DNA of 64,000 nt from Sphingomonas sp. AOB5 (GCF_029433115.1 NZ_JARNTV010000001.1:124001-188000), one strand, 5' to 3'; shown: positions 25,189-36,800, counted from the stretch's first letter. The notes: generated by a model not told the origin, from the sequence alone. Translations and numbers: made by a program.

Positions 25189-28089
25189 ATGGCAATCTAC
25201 CACTTCTCGGCAAAGGTCATCTCGCGCGCTGCCGGTTCGAGCGCCTTGGCGTCGGCGGCGTATCGCTCAGCCTCGCGCCTGCACGACCAGCGGCTCGATC
25301 GGCACCACGATTTCTCCAACAAGGCGGGTGTCATCCACTCCGAGGTGATGCTGCCGGACGGCGCGCCCGAGCATCTCTCCGATCGCGAAACTCTTTGGAA
25401 TGCGGTCGAGGCCGCCGAGCTGCGCAAAGACGCTCAGCTTGCTCGCGAGATCGAGTTCGCGATCCCGCGCGAGATGACCAAAGAGCAAGGGACCGAGCTG
25501 GCCCGCGATTTCGTCCGCGCCGAGTTTGTTGATCGCGGGATGATCGCCGACCTCAACGTGCATTGGGACATCGGCGCTGATGGGCAGCCCAAGCCGCACG
25601 CGCATGTAATGTTGACGCTTCGCGATGTCGACGAAGACGGCTTCGGCAAGAAGAACCGCGACTGGAACCGCACCGACCTTTTGGAGAAGTGGCGCGAACG
25701 CTGGGCGGAGCATGCTAACCAGCGCCTTGCAGAACTCGATGTCGATGCGCGGATCGATCACCGCTCGTTGGAAGAGCAAAGCATCGACCTCGAGCCCCAG
25801 CACAAGATCGGCCCGGCGGCATCGCGCATGGCAGCGCAGGGACTCGAGTCCGAGCGCGTCGATGAGCATCGCGAGATCGCACGCTCGAACGGCGCGAAGA
25901 TCATCGCGGAGCCGCGCCTTGCGCTTGATGCGATCACCCGCACCCAGGCAACGTTCACAACACGCGACCTCGCCATGTTCGTGCATCGGCATAGCGAGGG
26001 AAAGGAGCAATTCGATCATGTGATGGCGGCGGTCCGCGCTTCGCCGGAATTGGTCGCGCTCGGCAAGGACGGTCGCGGCGAGGATCGCTTCACCAGCCGC
26101 GACATGATCGAGACCGAGCAGCGTCTTTCACGCGCGACGCAGGTGCTCGTCGAACGCGAGCGACATCGCGTCAGCGAGCAGGATCGCGGTCGCGCGCTCG
26201 CCAATGCCGATCGCCGCGGTCTCGTGCTTTCCGCCGAACAGCGCTCGGCGTTCGAGCATGTCACCGAGGCCAAGGATCTCGGCGTCGTGGTTGGCTATGC
26301 TGGCACCGGCAAATCCGCGATGCTCGGTATTGCGCGCGATGCCTGGGAGCGTGCCGGCTATCAGGTTCAGGGCCTCGCGCTCTCCGGCATCGCCGCTGAA
26401 AATCTGGAGAGCGGTTCGGGCATCGCTTCGCGCACGATCGCCAGCATAGAGCATCAGTGGGCACAGGACCGCGATTTGTTGTCGCGCGACCATGTGCTGG
26501 TGATCGACGAAGCCGGGATGATTGGATCGCGCCAGATGCAGCATGTGATCGCCGAGGCGGAGAAGCGCGGTGCAAAGGTCGTGCTGGTCGGCGACCCCGA
26601 GCAGCTTCAGGCGATCGAGGCGGGCGCCGCGTTCCGCTCGATTGCCGAACGGCATGGCAGCGTCGAGATCACCGACATTCGCCGCCAGCGGGAAGACTGG
26701 CAGCGCGATGCCACCCGGCACCTTGCTACCGGACGAACCGGCGATGCGCTGCACGCCTATGAAGAGCATGGCCGCGTCCACGCCGCCGAAACGCGCGAGC
26801 AGGCGCGTGCCAATCTTGTCGATCGCTGGGATCGCGATCGTGCGGCAGCGCCCGACGCGACGCGGATCATCCTCACGCACACGAATGACGAGGTGCAGGC
26901 GCTCAACCAGGCCGCGCGGGCGCGGATGCGCGATGCCGGGCAGCTTGGCGAGGACGTGACGCTTCGCGCAGAACGAGGATCGCGGACATTCGCCTCCGGC
27001 GACCGCATCATGTTCCTCAAGAACGAGCGGAGCATGGGCGTGAAGAACGGCTCTCTCGGTATCGTCCAGAGCGTAACCAGCGCCCGTATGGCCGTGATGC
27101 TTGATAATGGTCGCGCAGTGGCGTTCGATCTCAAGGATTATGCGCAGATCGATCACGGCTACGCCGCGACGATCCACAAGGCGCAGGGCGTCACCGTTGA
27201 TCGGGCACATGTGCTGGCAACCCCCGGCTTAGACCGGCACGCGGCCTATGTTGCGCTGTCGCGGCACCGCGACAGCGTGGAGCTGCATTACGGCCGCGAC
27301 GACTTTGCAGAGCCATCGAAGCTGGTGCGCGCATTGTCGCGTGATCGCGCCAAGGACATGGCCTCGGATTACTCGCAGGAATTCGCCGAGCGACGGCAGA
27401 TTCGACTGCCTGAACCCGTCGTAGAAAAGGCAAGGCCAACGCCGGCGCGCGATCCATTCGCCGGACTCGATCTACGGCCAGTCTCGCCGCCGCCCACGCG
27501 CGGCCTGTTCGAGGGGGTTCGGCTCACGCAATCGGTGCGCGCTCCACAGTCGCTCGGCTTGGAAAGCGCAGTGCAGCGGTTCGCGCGCGCAACCGCTGAT
27601 ATCATGCGCTTACGCAACGATGGCTACACCGAGCTGCCGCACCAGCGGATCGCGTTCGACAAGGCGAGTAAGGCGTTGGACGCCCTGCGACCGGAAGCTT
27701 CGCGCGATCTTCGTTCAGCGTTCGCACGGGATTCCGGCCTAATGAGCGAAGCTGCTCAAGGCCGTACCACTTCCGCCATCCGCGCGATGGCGCTGGAAGC
27801 AGAGATTCGAGCCAACCCGGAGCAACGCGCGGATCGGTTCGTCGATGATTGGCAAAAGCTCGCCCGGCAACATCGCGCGCTTCGCCACGCCGGCGACGAT
27901 GTCGGCGCCCGCGCGATCGGTCAGCAGATGAGCGCGCTGGGCAAGAGCATGGAACGTGATGCACAGGCCGAGTCGGCGATCCGAAAGCGGCTTCCGGAGC
28001 TTGGGATTCAGCCGCGCGAGGGCGCGTCGATATCCCACAGCATCCAGGATTGGCTCGGCCTCTCGCGCGGTCGCGGGCTTGGGCGGTAG
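25189..28089 (+). CDS. traA: Ti-type conjugative relaxase-helicase TraA
   Basis: A 966-residue relaxase starting MAIYHFSAKVISRAAGSSAL. The likely nicking Tyr is in ASAAYRSASR (about residue 25), and the metal-binding histidines are in HWDIGADGQPKPHAHVML, the HxH motif of MobA/MobL relaxases. A RecD-like helicase follows, with Walker A VVGYAGTGKSAML, Walker B VLVIDEAGMIGSRQ, a GDPEQLQ motif and a C-terminal YAATIHKAQGVTVDRA motif. It would nick the neighbouring oriT and unwind the strand for transfer. The start at 25189 is chosen because it gives the standard N-terminus. The protein appears intact. Confidence 0.95.
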   Translation: MAIYHFSAKVISRAAGSSALASAAYRSASRLHDQRLDRHHDFSNKAGVIHSEVMLPDGAPEHLSDRETLWNAVEAAELRKDAQLAREIEFAIPREMTKEQGTELARDFVRAEFVDRGMIADLNVHWDIGADGQPKPHAHVMLTLRDVDEDGFGKKNRDWNRTDLLEKWRERWAEHANQRLAELDVDARIDHRSLEEQSIDLEPQHKIGPAASRMAAQGLESERVDEHREIARSNGAKIIAEPRLALDAITRTQATFTTRDLAMFVHRHSEGKEQFDHVMAAVRASPELVALGKDGRGEDRFTSRDMIETEQRLSRATQVLVERERHRVSEQDRGRALANADRRGLVLSAEQRSAFEHVTEAKDLGVVVGYAGTGKSAMLGIARDAWERAGYQVQGLALSGIAAENLESGSGIASRTIASIEHQWAQDRDLLSRDHVLVIDEAGMIGSRQMQHVIAEAEKRGAKVVLVGDPEQLQAIEAGAAFRSIAERHGSVEITDIRRQREDWQRDATRHLATGRTGDALHAYEEHGRVHAAETREQARANLVDRWDRDRAAAPDATRIILTHTNDEVQALNQAARARMRDAGQLGEDVTLRAERGSRTFASGDRIMFLKNERSMGVKNGSLGIVQSVTSARMAVMLDNGRAVAFDLKDYAQIDHGYAATIHKAQGVTVDRAHVLATPGLDRHAAYVALSRHRDSVELHYGRDDFAEPSKLVRALSRDRAKDMASDYSQEFAERRQIRLPEPVVEKARPTPARDPFAGLDLRPVSPPPTRGLFEGVRLTQSVRAPQSLGLESAVQRFARATADIMRLRNDGYTELPHQRIAFDKASKALDALRPEASRDLRSAFARDSGLMSEAAQGRTTSAIRAMALEAEIRANPEQRADRFVDDWQKLARQHRALRHAGDDVGARAIGQQMSALGKSMERDAQAESAIRKRLPELGIQPREGASISHSIQDWLGLSRGRGLGR

Positions 28090-28098
28090 ACCTGCCCA

Positions 28099-28719
28099 AT
28101 GGACGAGGAAAGCACCCGCGAAGTCGGCGGCAGCTTGGCTGCGCATGCCTTTGGCGAACTTCGCGCCGAGGTCAGCCTGATGCGACGGGCCGTTGAACGG
28201 CTGACGGACGAGCGCACCTCGCAGCCCGATTATGCGCCGAGCCTGGAAGAAATCTCTAGGCGGATGGAGAAGGTTGTCGTTTGGGCGGGCCGCATCGCTC
28301 AACAGCCGGCAATGCAGCTGACTCCCGAGGGGATCGGCCGGGACATTGCTGGCGCCGCATCAACGAGCCGTGAGCAAGATCGGCAGATGCTGCAGAATGC
28401 TGCGAGTGGGATGGATGCCGCCGCCGGCCGCATCGATGCAGCGCTCGCGCGAGCACGATCGGCTGCCGAGCAGGACCGGGCGCTTCTCCGGAACCGCGTC
28501 GCGTTCGCCATCGCGGGAATGATGTTATGGGCGATCCTTCCGGGCGTTGTTGTGCGTGCCCTTCCGGAGAGTTGGGCCGTACCGGAAAGGATGGCGGCTC
28601 GAACGGTGGGGAAAAACATGTGGCATGCCGGTCAGCAGATGATGGCAAAAGGCGACCCGCAGCGCTGGGAACGTCTCGTCGCCCGGGGGCGACCAGACGC
28701 GCAGTTGCGGGGTAAGTAG
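28099..28719 (+). CDS. DUF6118 family protein
   Basis: A 206-residue protein with an N-terminal coiled region (LRAEVSLMRRAVERLTDERT), the conserved SLEEISRRMEKVV stretch, another coiled coil, one membrane helix near residues 130-150 (VAFAIAGMMLWAILPGVVV) and the tail WAVPERMAARTVGKNMWHAG. It starts nine bases after traA. The DUF6118 family is typically found directly behind traA in sphingomonad elements and is probably accessory to transfer; its molecular role is unknown. Confidence 0.85.
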   Translation: MDEESTREVGGSLAAHAFGELRAEVSLMRRAVERLTDERTSQPDYAPSLEEISRRMEKVVVWAGRIAQQPAMQLTPEGIGRDIAGAASTSREQDRQMLQNAASGMDAAAGRIDAALARARSAAEQDRALLRNRVAFAIAGMMLWAILPGVVVRALPESWAVPERMAARTVGKNMWHAGQQMMAKGDPQRWERLVARGRPDAQLRGK

Positions 28720-28826
28720 TTGCAGGATCAAATATGGCCGTAGCACTTGCATGATTATGTCAGGCATGCATGGTGATAGCGGGGTCATAACAATCGTCAG
28801 CTACTGGGAAGATCGACCGGCTAAGT

Positions 28827-30023
28827 ATGGGGGGAGTTGCACAACCGTTTAGTGCCGAAGCCGCGCTTAAGCGCGCCATTCGATCGCATCTCCGCAATTT
28901 GGGCTTCACCAAGGACGAGGCCGGCGACTTGGTCCTGCCCGGCGTAGGCAAGGACACGATCCGCAAGATGCATCGCGGGCAGCGCCGCGAGCGACTCACT
29001 GCGTCGCAGAATTTCCTGGCGCGGGCACTGCCCAAGGCAATGCCTTTCTTTGCCGACGGCGACGAGATCGACCCGCAAAGGGTTGCTTTACGCTTACGCG
29101 TCGTCCGCAGCGACACGCTGGAATCCGACCTTTTTCGTGTCGCGGCGCTGACTTGGTCTGTGCCAGTGTCCGCCGGGTTCGGTCGGCGGATGCGTTACCT
29201 AGTCTGGGACGAGGGGCATGATCGCCTGGCCGGCATCATTGCGCTGGGCGACCCCGTCTATAATCTGGCGGTGCGCGACAAGCTGATCGACTGGACCGTG
29301 CACGACAGGGCCCAGAGGTTGGTCGGAATACTCGACGCCTATGTACTCGGCGCCGTTCCGCCCTACAATCTGCTGTTAGGTGGTAAGGCCGTCGCCTGCC
29401 TGATCCGATCGCGCGATGTATATGATGATTTCCGGAAGGCTTATGGCGAGACCGTGGGAGTCATCTCCGGCCAGGCCAAAAGTGCGCACCTCGTAGCGGT
29501 GACTACCACATCGTCCATGGGGCGCTCGGCCATCTATAACAGGCTACGCCTAGACGGGACCGACTATTTCGAGCGTATCGGTTACACCGAAGGGTGGGGG
29601 CATTTCCACATCACCGACGCACTGTTCGAACGAATGCGAACATTCCTACGCGATCGCAACCATGGCTATGCCGACAAACACAAGTTCGGCGAGGGTCCGA
29701 ACTGGCGGCTTCGAACCATCCGGGCCGCGCTCGCGGCGCTGAAATTCAACGAGAATATCATGCGGCACGGCATCAGGCGGGAAGTGTTCATCGCAACGCT
29801 GGCGACGAACGCATTTGAGGTGCTGCGGACTGGTGCGGTGGCGCCAGACATTTCTGGGCTGCTAACGGTCGCCCAAATCTCGGACCTGGCCCGCGATCGG
29901 TGGATTGTACCGCGCGCGGGGCGCGGAGAGATCGACTTCCGCGGATGGCGGCGAGACATGATACCCAAGCTCATTAAGGGACGCGTGGACATGCCGCAGG
30001 CTTCTTTGCGTCGATCGGGGTGA
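28827..30023 (+). CDS. druA: DruA-like protein (DUF4338) of a Druantia-type defence operon
   Basis: A 398-residue protein with the DUF4338 core: DRLAGIIALGDPVYNLAVRD, AYVLGAVPPYNLLLGGK, LVAVTTTSSMGRSAIYNRL and IGYTEGWGHFHITDALFERM. DUF4338 defines DruA, a component of type I Druantia phage defence; its biochemistry is not settled. It opens a four-gene plus-strand operon: the next gene starts four bases after its stop, and the remaining junctions overlap. The ATG at 28827 has only a weak ribosome site, so the exact start is uncertain by some codons. Confidence 0.85.
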   Translation: MGGVAQPFSAEAALKRAIRSHLRNLGFTKDEAGDLVLPGVGKDTIRKMHRGQRRERLTASQNFLARALPKAMPFFADGDEIDPQRVALRLRVVRSDTLESDLFRVAALTWSVPVSAGFGRRMRYLVWDEGHDRLAGIIALGDPVYNLAVRDKLIDWTVHDRAQRLVGILDAYVLGAVPPYNLLLGGKAVACLIRSRDVYDDFRKAYGETVGVISGQAKSAHLVAVTTTSSMGRSAIYNRLRLDGTDYFERIGYTEGWGHFHITDALFERMRTFLRDRNHGYADKHKFGEGPNWRLRTIRAALAALKFNENIMRHGIRREVFIATLATNAFEVLRTGAVAPDISGLLTVAQISDLARDRWIVPRAGRGEIDFRGWRRDMIPKLIKGRVDMPQASLRRSG

Positions 30024-30027
30024 TCGC

Positions 30028-32820
30028 ATGTTGGCCCAGGCGCAGACCGAGCTGGAGGCCCATTTCACGGCACTTGCGGCAATACGCCGCCCTCATAACT
30101 ACCCGGTCTACGCGCTTGAGCATGGCCTTAGCGCCGAGCAGATCGACGCGCTCGCTACTGCCGCCAGCGCGACCCTATACCCTCATGGCCCACGCGATCA
30201 GCATTGGCTGATCTGGACAGTCCTTGGCGCCGAAGCCGGTTACGCTTATGCCGGGGACGAATACTGGCCGACGCTTGAGCGGGCGACGGGGGAATGGCGG
30301 GACAATCATCGTCGGCGTTGGCTGAGGTGTCGATACGAGCGGTTTCGCGACCGGTTTGGCGGTCCGCAGCCCGTAGGACGCTGGGCCGATCAATTTTCAC
30401 AGATCGCTTGGCCGATCGCTAACGCGATCCTGCCGCGCTATCTCCAGGCGCATTTTGCAGCGCAGCTTCACGCCAAGCGCTGGGCCCTTGCCAGTCCGGC
30501 GATGAGCGACAGCGCGGATCTCGGCAACCTGCTGCGCGAGGACTACGACGGGTCCTCTTCGCGCTTCGCCGACTTCTTGCAGCAGACCGACCTCACCAGC
30601 CAGATCGTCCGGGCCCTGCGCGAAGGCGATCTCGGTACCGACATGCCGCGCATCCTGCCAGACCTGCTCGCAAGGATCGTGGGTGATCTCGAAGGCCGGC
30701 GCGATTCGCGCGAATTGCTCCGGGCGGCGCGCTCGGTCATCAGCCGCCATCAATCCACGCTCGCGCTGGCGCTGCGCGGCGCTGGTCCGAACCGCACCCC
30801 GTCCGCTGGCGGCGACGCAACGATCTCGGCCGTGACACTGGCCGCACGGCTGGGGAGCGACGGCACCGTACTTCTGGGTGCGATATTCCCCGATGTCCGA
30901 GCGGCACTCGCGCGATGCAATCGCGAGCCTCGCGCTCTGGCAGCCGTCCGGATCAGGGTGGTGGGCGCAGAGGCTCGGCCCGAGCCGGCTTTGGCGCTTC
31001 TTGGCCTCGCCCGGCGCGATCGTGCCCTCGCGAGTTTCCCGGCGGCCGGCGAACCCGTCGTCCGCATCGAAACCGACGACGCGCCCCTGCGCGCCATGCT
31101 CCAGCCGCTGTTCCTTCTGGAGCCCGCACCGATCTGGCTGCTTCGGCGACACAATGACGGAATGTTCCGAGAGGTACGCGGTCGCCAGGTGCGCCCTGAC
31201 GAAGTCTATCTAGTGCTATTCCGGCAGGCGCCGAACGCCGCCCTGCGGGATCTGGCTAGCCTGATCCCGAAAATAGTGTCAGCGCAAGCGATCCACGCCT
31301 TCCTGTTGGAAACACCACAACGATGGGCGGGCCAGCAGCAGACAGCCCTTCGTGCGCTCGGTATCGGGACGGTCGCCGGGATTCGGATCGACCCGCTGGG
31401 CCTATCGCCGGCCGCCGCACCCGACACTGGCTTGCCGCAATGGGTGGCATCCGAAACGGTCCTGCTCCGGCTGACCGCTGATTTCGCGCTGCACGGCTTC
31501 GCGGTGCGGCTGGACGGCGGGCCCACCGAAACCTTTGTCGCTGCAGGAGGCGAGGTCCGCCTGGAGATCGGCGCGCTCGCAATTGGCCGGCACAGCCTGA
31601 CGGCGCGCGCCCTGGCGCGCACTCCCCACGGCGAGGCCGAGACCGGCGATGCCGCCAGCTTCGATTTCGCGATCGTCGCCCCGCAGCCCTGGCCCGACGC
31701 GATGCGGGGACGAGCGGGCTTCCGCCTGCTGCTCGAACCCGCGGGCGCTGACTTGGAAGCGCTGTTTGCCGAGCGTGTCGCCCTGCGCGCCTTCGGTCCC
31801 GCCGGACGCGCCGTGAACTGGTCACTCGAAACTTTCGATGCGGCCGGCCATCCGACAGGCACATATAGTGGCGGCAATTCGCCGGTCGGCGCCCCCGTGC
31901 CGATCGCCATTCTCGATCGGATGCGCGCTTATCTCTCCGACGCCATCGACGCCGCTCATCGGGTCGACCTAATAGGCGCGATTGGCGAGCTTGGCCGCCA
32001 GTCCCTCGCCTTTCCTCATCGGGTCGAGCCGCTTCGCTGGCATTTCGATCCCGGTTCGCGCCGGGCCCGGCTGATCGATGAAACCGCGCATGAAGACCCC
32101 GTCACCGCGCGGACCTATCATCTGTCGCGCCCGCTCGCCAAGGCCAAGCTTGACTATTCCCAGGCCATCGACGGCATCGCAGTCGAGGCGCCAGGCGCAC
32201 TTCTCGTCGCCGATTATCGAGGCCGGCAATATTCTGTCTTCGCAAGCGCGCCGCCCACCGAGACCCTGCACGCCTTGTCGGAACTCGGCGTAGCCCAAGA
32301 TTTTACGCTCGGAGCTGATGATGGCGAGGCGGTGTTGATCCTGCTCTCCGCGTTGGCGCGCTGGAACCGCTCGCGCCCAATCGGCCCGCAGGCTGTGAAT
32401 CGCAAAAACCAAACGCTCGCGCGCATCGTTGATCAGTTACCAGCGCGCGCCTGCGGCCGGGATTTCGCCGCGCTCATCACAACCGGCGGCGCCGGGGCGC
32501 TCGTTCGCGCCCAGGCCCTTGTCGGAGGTTCGCCGGGATTCGGGTCGCGCGCCCGGACGTTCGCGCCGTCCGATGACGAGGATGGGCTCGACGCGTTTCA
32601 AAGGATCGCCCGGACCTATCGGGTCGACTTGGACGGTCACCAGGCAGCCGATGCCTACCGCCTCGCGGTGGCACCGGGCATGCTACGGCTGGGAGACGCG
32701 GACAGCGCGCGAAAGCGTATTGCCGCGCTCCTCGCTAACCGCACGCTGGTTCGCGGCGCGTTCCTCGCCTCGGCCGCGATGACGATGGCGCACGCAGAGC
32801 AATTGGCAGCGGCAATATGA
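30028..32820 (+). CDS. large Druantia-operon protein of unknown type (930 aa)
   Basis: No catalytic domain is recognised. The N-terminal 150 residues are helical and include HWLIWTVLGAEAGYAYAGDEYW; the middle contains a beta-rich segment (about residues 480-550, FALHGFAVRLDGGPTETFVA) that could be immunoglobulin-like; the C-terminal third is mixed. Position between druA and druE makes it a Druantia subunit. The described type I operons carry druB, druC and druD here and type III carries a single large druH; this protein could be DruH-like or a DruB/DruC counterpart. I cannot decide without comparison. Confidence 0.7.
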   Translation: MLAQAQTELEAHFTALAAIRRPHNYPVYALEHGLSAEQIDALATAASATLYPHGPRDQHWLIWTVLGAEAGYAYAGDEYWPTLERATGEWRDNHRRRWLRCRYERFRDRFGGPQPVGRWADQFSQIAWPIANAILPRYLQAHFAAQLHAKRWALASPAMSDSADLGNLLREDYDGSSSRFADFLQQTDLTSQIVRALREGDLGTDMPRILPDLLARIVGDLEGRRDSRELLRAARSVISRHQSTLALALRGAGPNRTPSAGGDATISAVTLAARLGSDGTVLLGAIFPDVRAALARCNREPRALAAVRIRVVGAEARPEPALALLGLARRDRALASFPAAGEPVVRIETDDAPLRAMLQPLFLLEPAPIWLLRRHNDGMFREVRGRQVRPDEVYLVLFRQAPNAALRDLASLIPKIVSAQAIHAFLLETPQRWAGQQQTALRALGIGTVAGIRIDPLGLSPAAAPDTGLPQWVASETVLLRLTADFALHGFAVRLDGGPTETFVAAGGEVRLEIGALAIGRHSLTARALARTPHGEAETGDAASFDFAIVAPQPWPDAMRGRAGFRLLLEPAGADLEALFAERVALRAFGPAGRAVNWSLETFDAAGHPTGTYSGGNSPVGAPVPIAILDRMRAYLSDAIDAAHRVDLIGAIGELGRQSLAFPHRVEPLRWHFDPGSRRARLIDETAHEDPVTARTYHLSRPLAKAKLDYSQAIDGIAVEAPGALLVADYRGRQYSVFASAPPTETLHALSELGVAQDFTLGADDGEAVLILLSALARWNRSRPIGPQAVNRKNQTLARIVDQLPARACGRDFAALITTGGAGALVRAQALVGGSPGFGSRARTFAPSDDEDGLDAFQRIARTYRVDLDGHQAADAYRLAVAPGMLRLGDADSARKRIAALLANRTLVRGAFLASAAMTMAHAEQLAAAI

Positions 32821-33884
32821 TGCGTGCGCTAACAGCTGAGCAAGCCACAGGCGCAACGGCGCTTGCGCTCGGCCTCACCCAACAGGACGGCGACATGTTG
32901 AAGGCCGCGCTGCGCCGCGCGCTATTCTGGCTCGCGCCGGCCTCAGCCGCGGACATCATCCGCTTCGTGCTCGCACCGCTCGAGGCCCTGGGCGTCGAAC
33001 GCGACGCGGTCGAAACGGCGCTCGAGGAAATGTTAGCCTATGGCGACGCACTCGAGATGCACAAGCTCGGCAGCGATCCCTGGGACGCGCCCCGGGTCGT
33101 GCTTCGGCCGGCGCCACCTACTTTCGTGCAACGGGCTGACGGATCCATCATCCTGCTGGGTGTCGCTGGCGATCAGCCGACAGCACTGACACCCGAACTG
33201 GCGGCCCGCGTCGCGGAGCACGGACCGGTGCGGCGGCTGCCTGTGCAAGGCGACCCGTCCTTGCCCGCCCATCTCCGCCTGCTCGGTCTTGCGCAACTGT
33301 CGGAGGCCGCTTGGCTGAGGACACCTGGCGCCATAGCCGCGGGGGAGTTTGTTCGGCAATGGGCCGAGCGGCTTTCGGCGCTGCCGCGCGAGGCGGCCGC
33401 GATCCCGGACCTTCAGATCCTGGACCCGGCCCGACCCGTTCGATTCTATAACGGTCGATGGCGCCCTGCCGACGCGAAATCCACCGGTATCTTTCTGGCG
33501 CGGCGGCCACATCGCTTCGGCGCAGATCTCTGGTCGATCGCTGAATTTCGCAACGGCAGCTGCCACCGCCTGCTTGACCTCGGCGACGACAGCGACCGAC
33601 AGCGACCGTGCGATTTGGCGTGGCGCATCCAGGCCGCCTTCGACGCGCTCGCCGGCCATCCCCAGCAGGTGGATCTACGGCACGCTGGCGACGTGGGTAG
33701 GCTCGATTTCTTCTCGCCGCTTCCGTCCTTCGCCGAGCGTCGCCTAGCTTTGGTTGGCGACAAGCAACTCGGTCCGGGCCGCCTGTTCAGCTACGCGCTT
33801 CCGTTCGTCGCGGCCGAGCAGGAAATACGCGCCCTCCGGGATCTCCTCTGGATGGAACTCTTTGACGGCAAGGACCAAGCATGA
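32817..33884 (+). CDS. Druantia-operon protein of unknown function (355 aa)
   Basis: A 355-residue protein without recognised motifs. It begins with a helical region (EQATGATALALGLTQQDGDM, FWLAPASAADIIRFVLAPLE) that could be a winged helix, and contains RFYNGRWRPADAKSTGIFL and FSYALPFVAAEQEIRALRDLL. Its first ATG overlaps the preceding stop, and its own stop overlaps the druE start, both by four bases. By position and size it corresponds best to the small druD-place subunit of type I Druantia; sequence homology is not established here. Confidence 0.7.
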   Translation: MMRALTAEQATGATALALGLTQQDGDMLKAALRRALFWLAPASAADIIRFVLAPLEALGVERDAVETALEEMLAYGDALEMHKLGSDPWDAPRVVLRPAPPTFVQRADGSIILLGVAGDQPTALTPELAARVAEHGPVRRLPVQGDPSLPAHLRLLGLAQLSEAAWLRTPGAIAAGEFVRQWAERLSALPREAAAIPDLQILDPARPVRFYNGRWRPADAKSTGIFLARRPHRFGADLWSIAEFRNGSCHRLLDLGDDSDRQRPCDLAWRIQAAFDALAGHPQQVDLRHAGDVGRLDFFSPLPSFAERRLALVGDKQLGPGRLFSYALPFVAAEQEIRALRDLLWMELFDGKDQA

Positions 33885-36800
33885 CGGCCACGATCCAAGA
33901 GACCATCGCTACGCTGCACCATACACTGCAGGGCTATATCGAGGCGACCTATCATATCGCCGACCCAAAAACAGTGGCCCAGCGCCGTGCACTCCTGCGC
34001 AATGCCGGCGGCATCTTCCAGACGCCCTATGTCGAATCGACCCCGCGCTACGTGACCGGCAAGACCTATGCGCAGATGACCGACATCCCGGACGCGGCGC
34101 GCGAGGCTTTTGCCCGGCTGGCGGCGCCGGCCACCGGCAAGCCCTTGCTATTTGACCCGCCTTACACTCACCAAGCCGACGCCATCCGCACGATTCTGTA
34201 CGACCGGCGCAACGTCATGATCATGACCGGAACCGGCTCGGGCAAAACCGAGTCATTCCTACTGCCGATCCTCGGCAAGCTCGCGATCGAGGCGCGCGAT
34301 CGAAGTGCGCAGTTCGCCGGACACAGTGCGGTTCGGGCGATGGTCCTGTATCCGATGAACGCGCTGGTCAATGACCAGCTTGGGCGCCTGCGCACGCTCT
34401 TTGGCGATCCGCGCTTGGTCGAGATGTTTCAAGGCTGGTCGGGACGTGCCGCCACCTTCGCCCGCTATACGAGCCGCACCCCCTATGCGGGCGTGCGGAC
34501 CAAGGAGAAGGACAGCGCTCGCCTACGCTCGATCGGTGACTTTTTCGTCGACATCGAGGATGCGGCCAAACGGCATGCCGACGGCACGCCCATCGTCGAC
34601 GTGGAGGACGCGCGTGCCGCAGCGCTGATGAGCCGGCTCCAAGGCAAGGGGAAATGGCCCGCAAAGCCCAGCGTGTCGCAGTGGTTCGGCAGCGGGCGCT
34701 GGATGGCCGGGAGCGCATTCCGTCGCGCCGTGACGCTCGAGGACGATGCCGAACTCATGACTCGGTACGAGATCCAGCAGGCGCCGCCAGATCTTCTGAT
34801 CACCAACTATTCGATGCTCGAATATATGATGCTGCGGCCGATCGAGCGCAGCATCTTCGAGGCGACCCGCTTATGGCTGGCAGCCTGCCCGGACGAGAAG
34901 TTTCTAATCGTCCTCGACGAGGCGCACCTATATCGCGGCGCGCAGGGCGCCGAGGTCGGGCTATTGCTGCGACGTCTACGCGAGCGATTGGCGATCCCGC
35001 CCGATCGCTTCCAGGTCATTTGCGCGACCGCGAGCTTCTCCGATGCCGGGAAGGCTATGGCCGGTGCGTTCGGAGCGCAGTTGACCGGAGTCGACCCGGC
35101 GAGCTTTGTGCCTGTCACGGGCGACCTCAAACTACGGGGAGGCGCGGCCAAGGGCGACGGCGCCGACCTAGCCAGCCTTGGGGGCATCGATCTCGACCTT
35201 TTCTTTTCCGAGAACGCGGCCGAGCGCAGCGCGTCGATAGCGCCGTTTCTCTCGGCGCGCGGGGTGAGTCCGTCCGGCGATGACGAAGCCGACCTGTTCC
35301 ATGCGCTGAGCAATTACCCGCCGTTCGCCTTGTTGGTGAATGAGACGATGCGCCGCGCCTGCGCCCTCGACGAACTTCCCGATCTCATCTTCGACGATCC
35401 CGCTCCAGACGCAGGTGCGCGCGCGATCAACGCCCTCCTCGCGACCGGCAGCCGCGCACGTCTGAAGCCGGACGACCCCAGTCTGTTGCCCTGTCGCGTA
35501 CACGCATTCTATCGCGGGCTACCGGGGCTGTGGGCCTGTATGGACCCTGACTGCACCAGCCTCAGCCCGGCGGAGCGCGGCGGGCCCATCGGCAAGCTCT
35601 ACGCCCAGCCGCGTGATCGCTGCGGCTGCAGCGCGCCAGTGCTGTCCTATTTCACTTGCCGTTATTGCGGCACCTCCTATGCGCGCGCCTACACCAAGGA
35701 TGTCGGGCAGCCCGACCATCTGTTTGCCGAGCCGGGTCAGAAGCTGATCACGTCGGCCGGGGTCGCGTTGTCCTTCCAGCCGCTCGATCTAATGCTCGAA
35801 GCGTCAGGTCCTCTCACCCAGGGCGTTGCCGCGAACTATGATCTCGCCTCCGGCCTGCTCAACCCGGAAAAGCTAAGCGCGCGCCATCGTCTGGTCTATC
35901 TGCGGCCCCAGGCAAGCAGCCTCGCGGCCGCAGTAGGGACGGGCACCGATGACGACGACGATGACCAGGGCGACGATGACGACGACGGGAGCATGGGTGC
36001 CGGCCCTGGCCAATTTGTGCCCTGCGGCTGCTGCGGACGGTCGGTCCGCGGCGGCAAGGCCAGCGTTCAGGACCATGTCACCAAGGGTGACCAACCGTTC
36101 CAGGCGCTCGTGTCCGCGCAGATCCGGGTGCAACCGCCGAGCCCGGCCAAGGCGACCGAGTTCGCGCCGTTGCGTGGCCGCAAGGTCCTCGTCTTTTCCG
36201 ATTCCCGCCAGGTCGCCGCGCGGCTCGCTCCGGCGCTACAGGTTTATTCGCTGAAGGATACGCTGCGCGCGCTGCTGCCGGTCGGCTACCAACTGCTCGG
36301 CAGCGACCCCGTCATCGCGGACTCGATCGTGCTCGACAATGCCTGGCTCGCCACGGTCGTCGCCGCCCACAAACTCGGTGTTCGCCTCCGGCCCGAACTG
36401 GAGCCTTCGGAGACCATGCCGAGCGTGCCCGATACGCCGCCTGGGAGTATGCCGGGCACTAAAGTGCTCATTGGGCTGCTCAACCAAGAGCCGCCGGCCA
36501 ACCTGATCCGTGCCTTGGTCGATGTCCTGCGCGACAATATCCTCGGCCTCGAACCCCTCGCGATCGCATCGATCGTCGAAGCCGAGAGCGAAACCGCCAA
36601 GATCATGGCGCTGCCGCCGCTTGTCGGCCTGGCCGAGACTCCAGAGGATAAGCTCGCGGTTGCGCGAGCTTGGCTGCGTGCCTGGTCGCGCAAGAGCGGT
36701 ATCTGGTTTCGCGGTATGCCCAACAGTTGGTGGGGCACCGGCGGCATCGTCCGCTCGCACAAGGGCGACTTCCGCGCCATGCAGCATGTGCTGAACACCC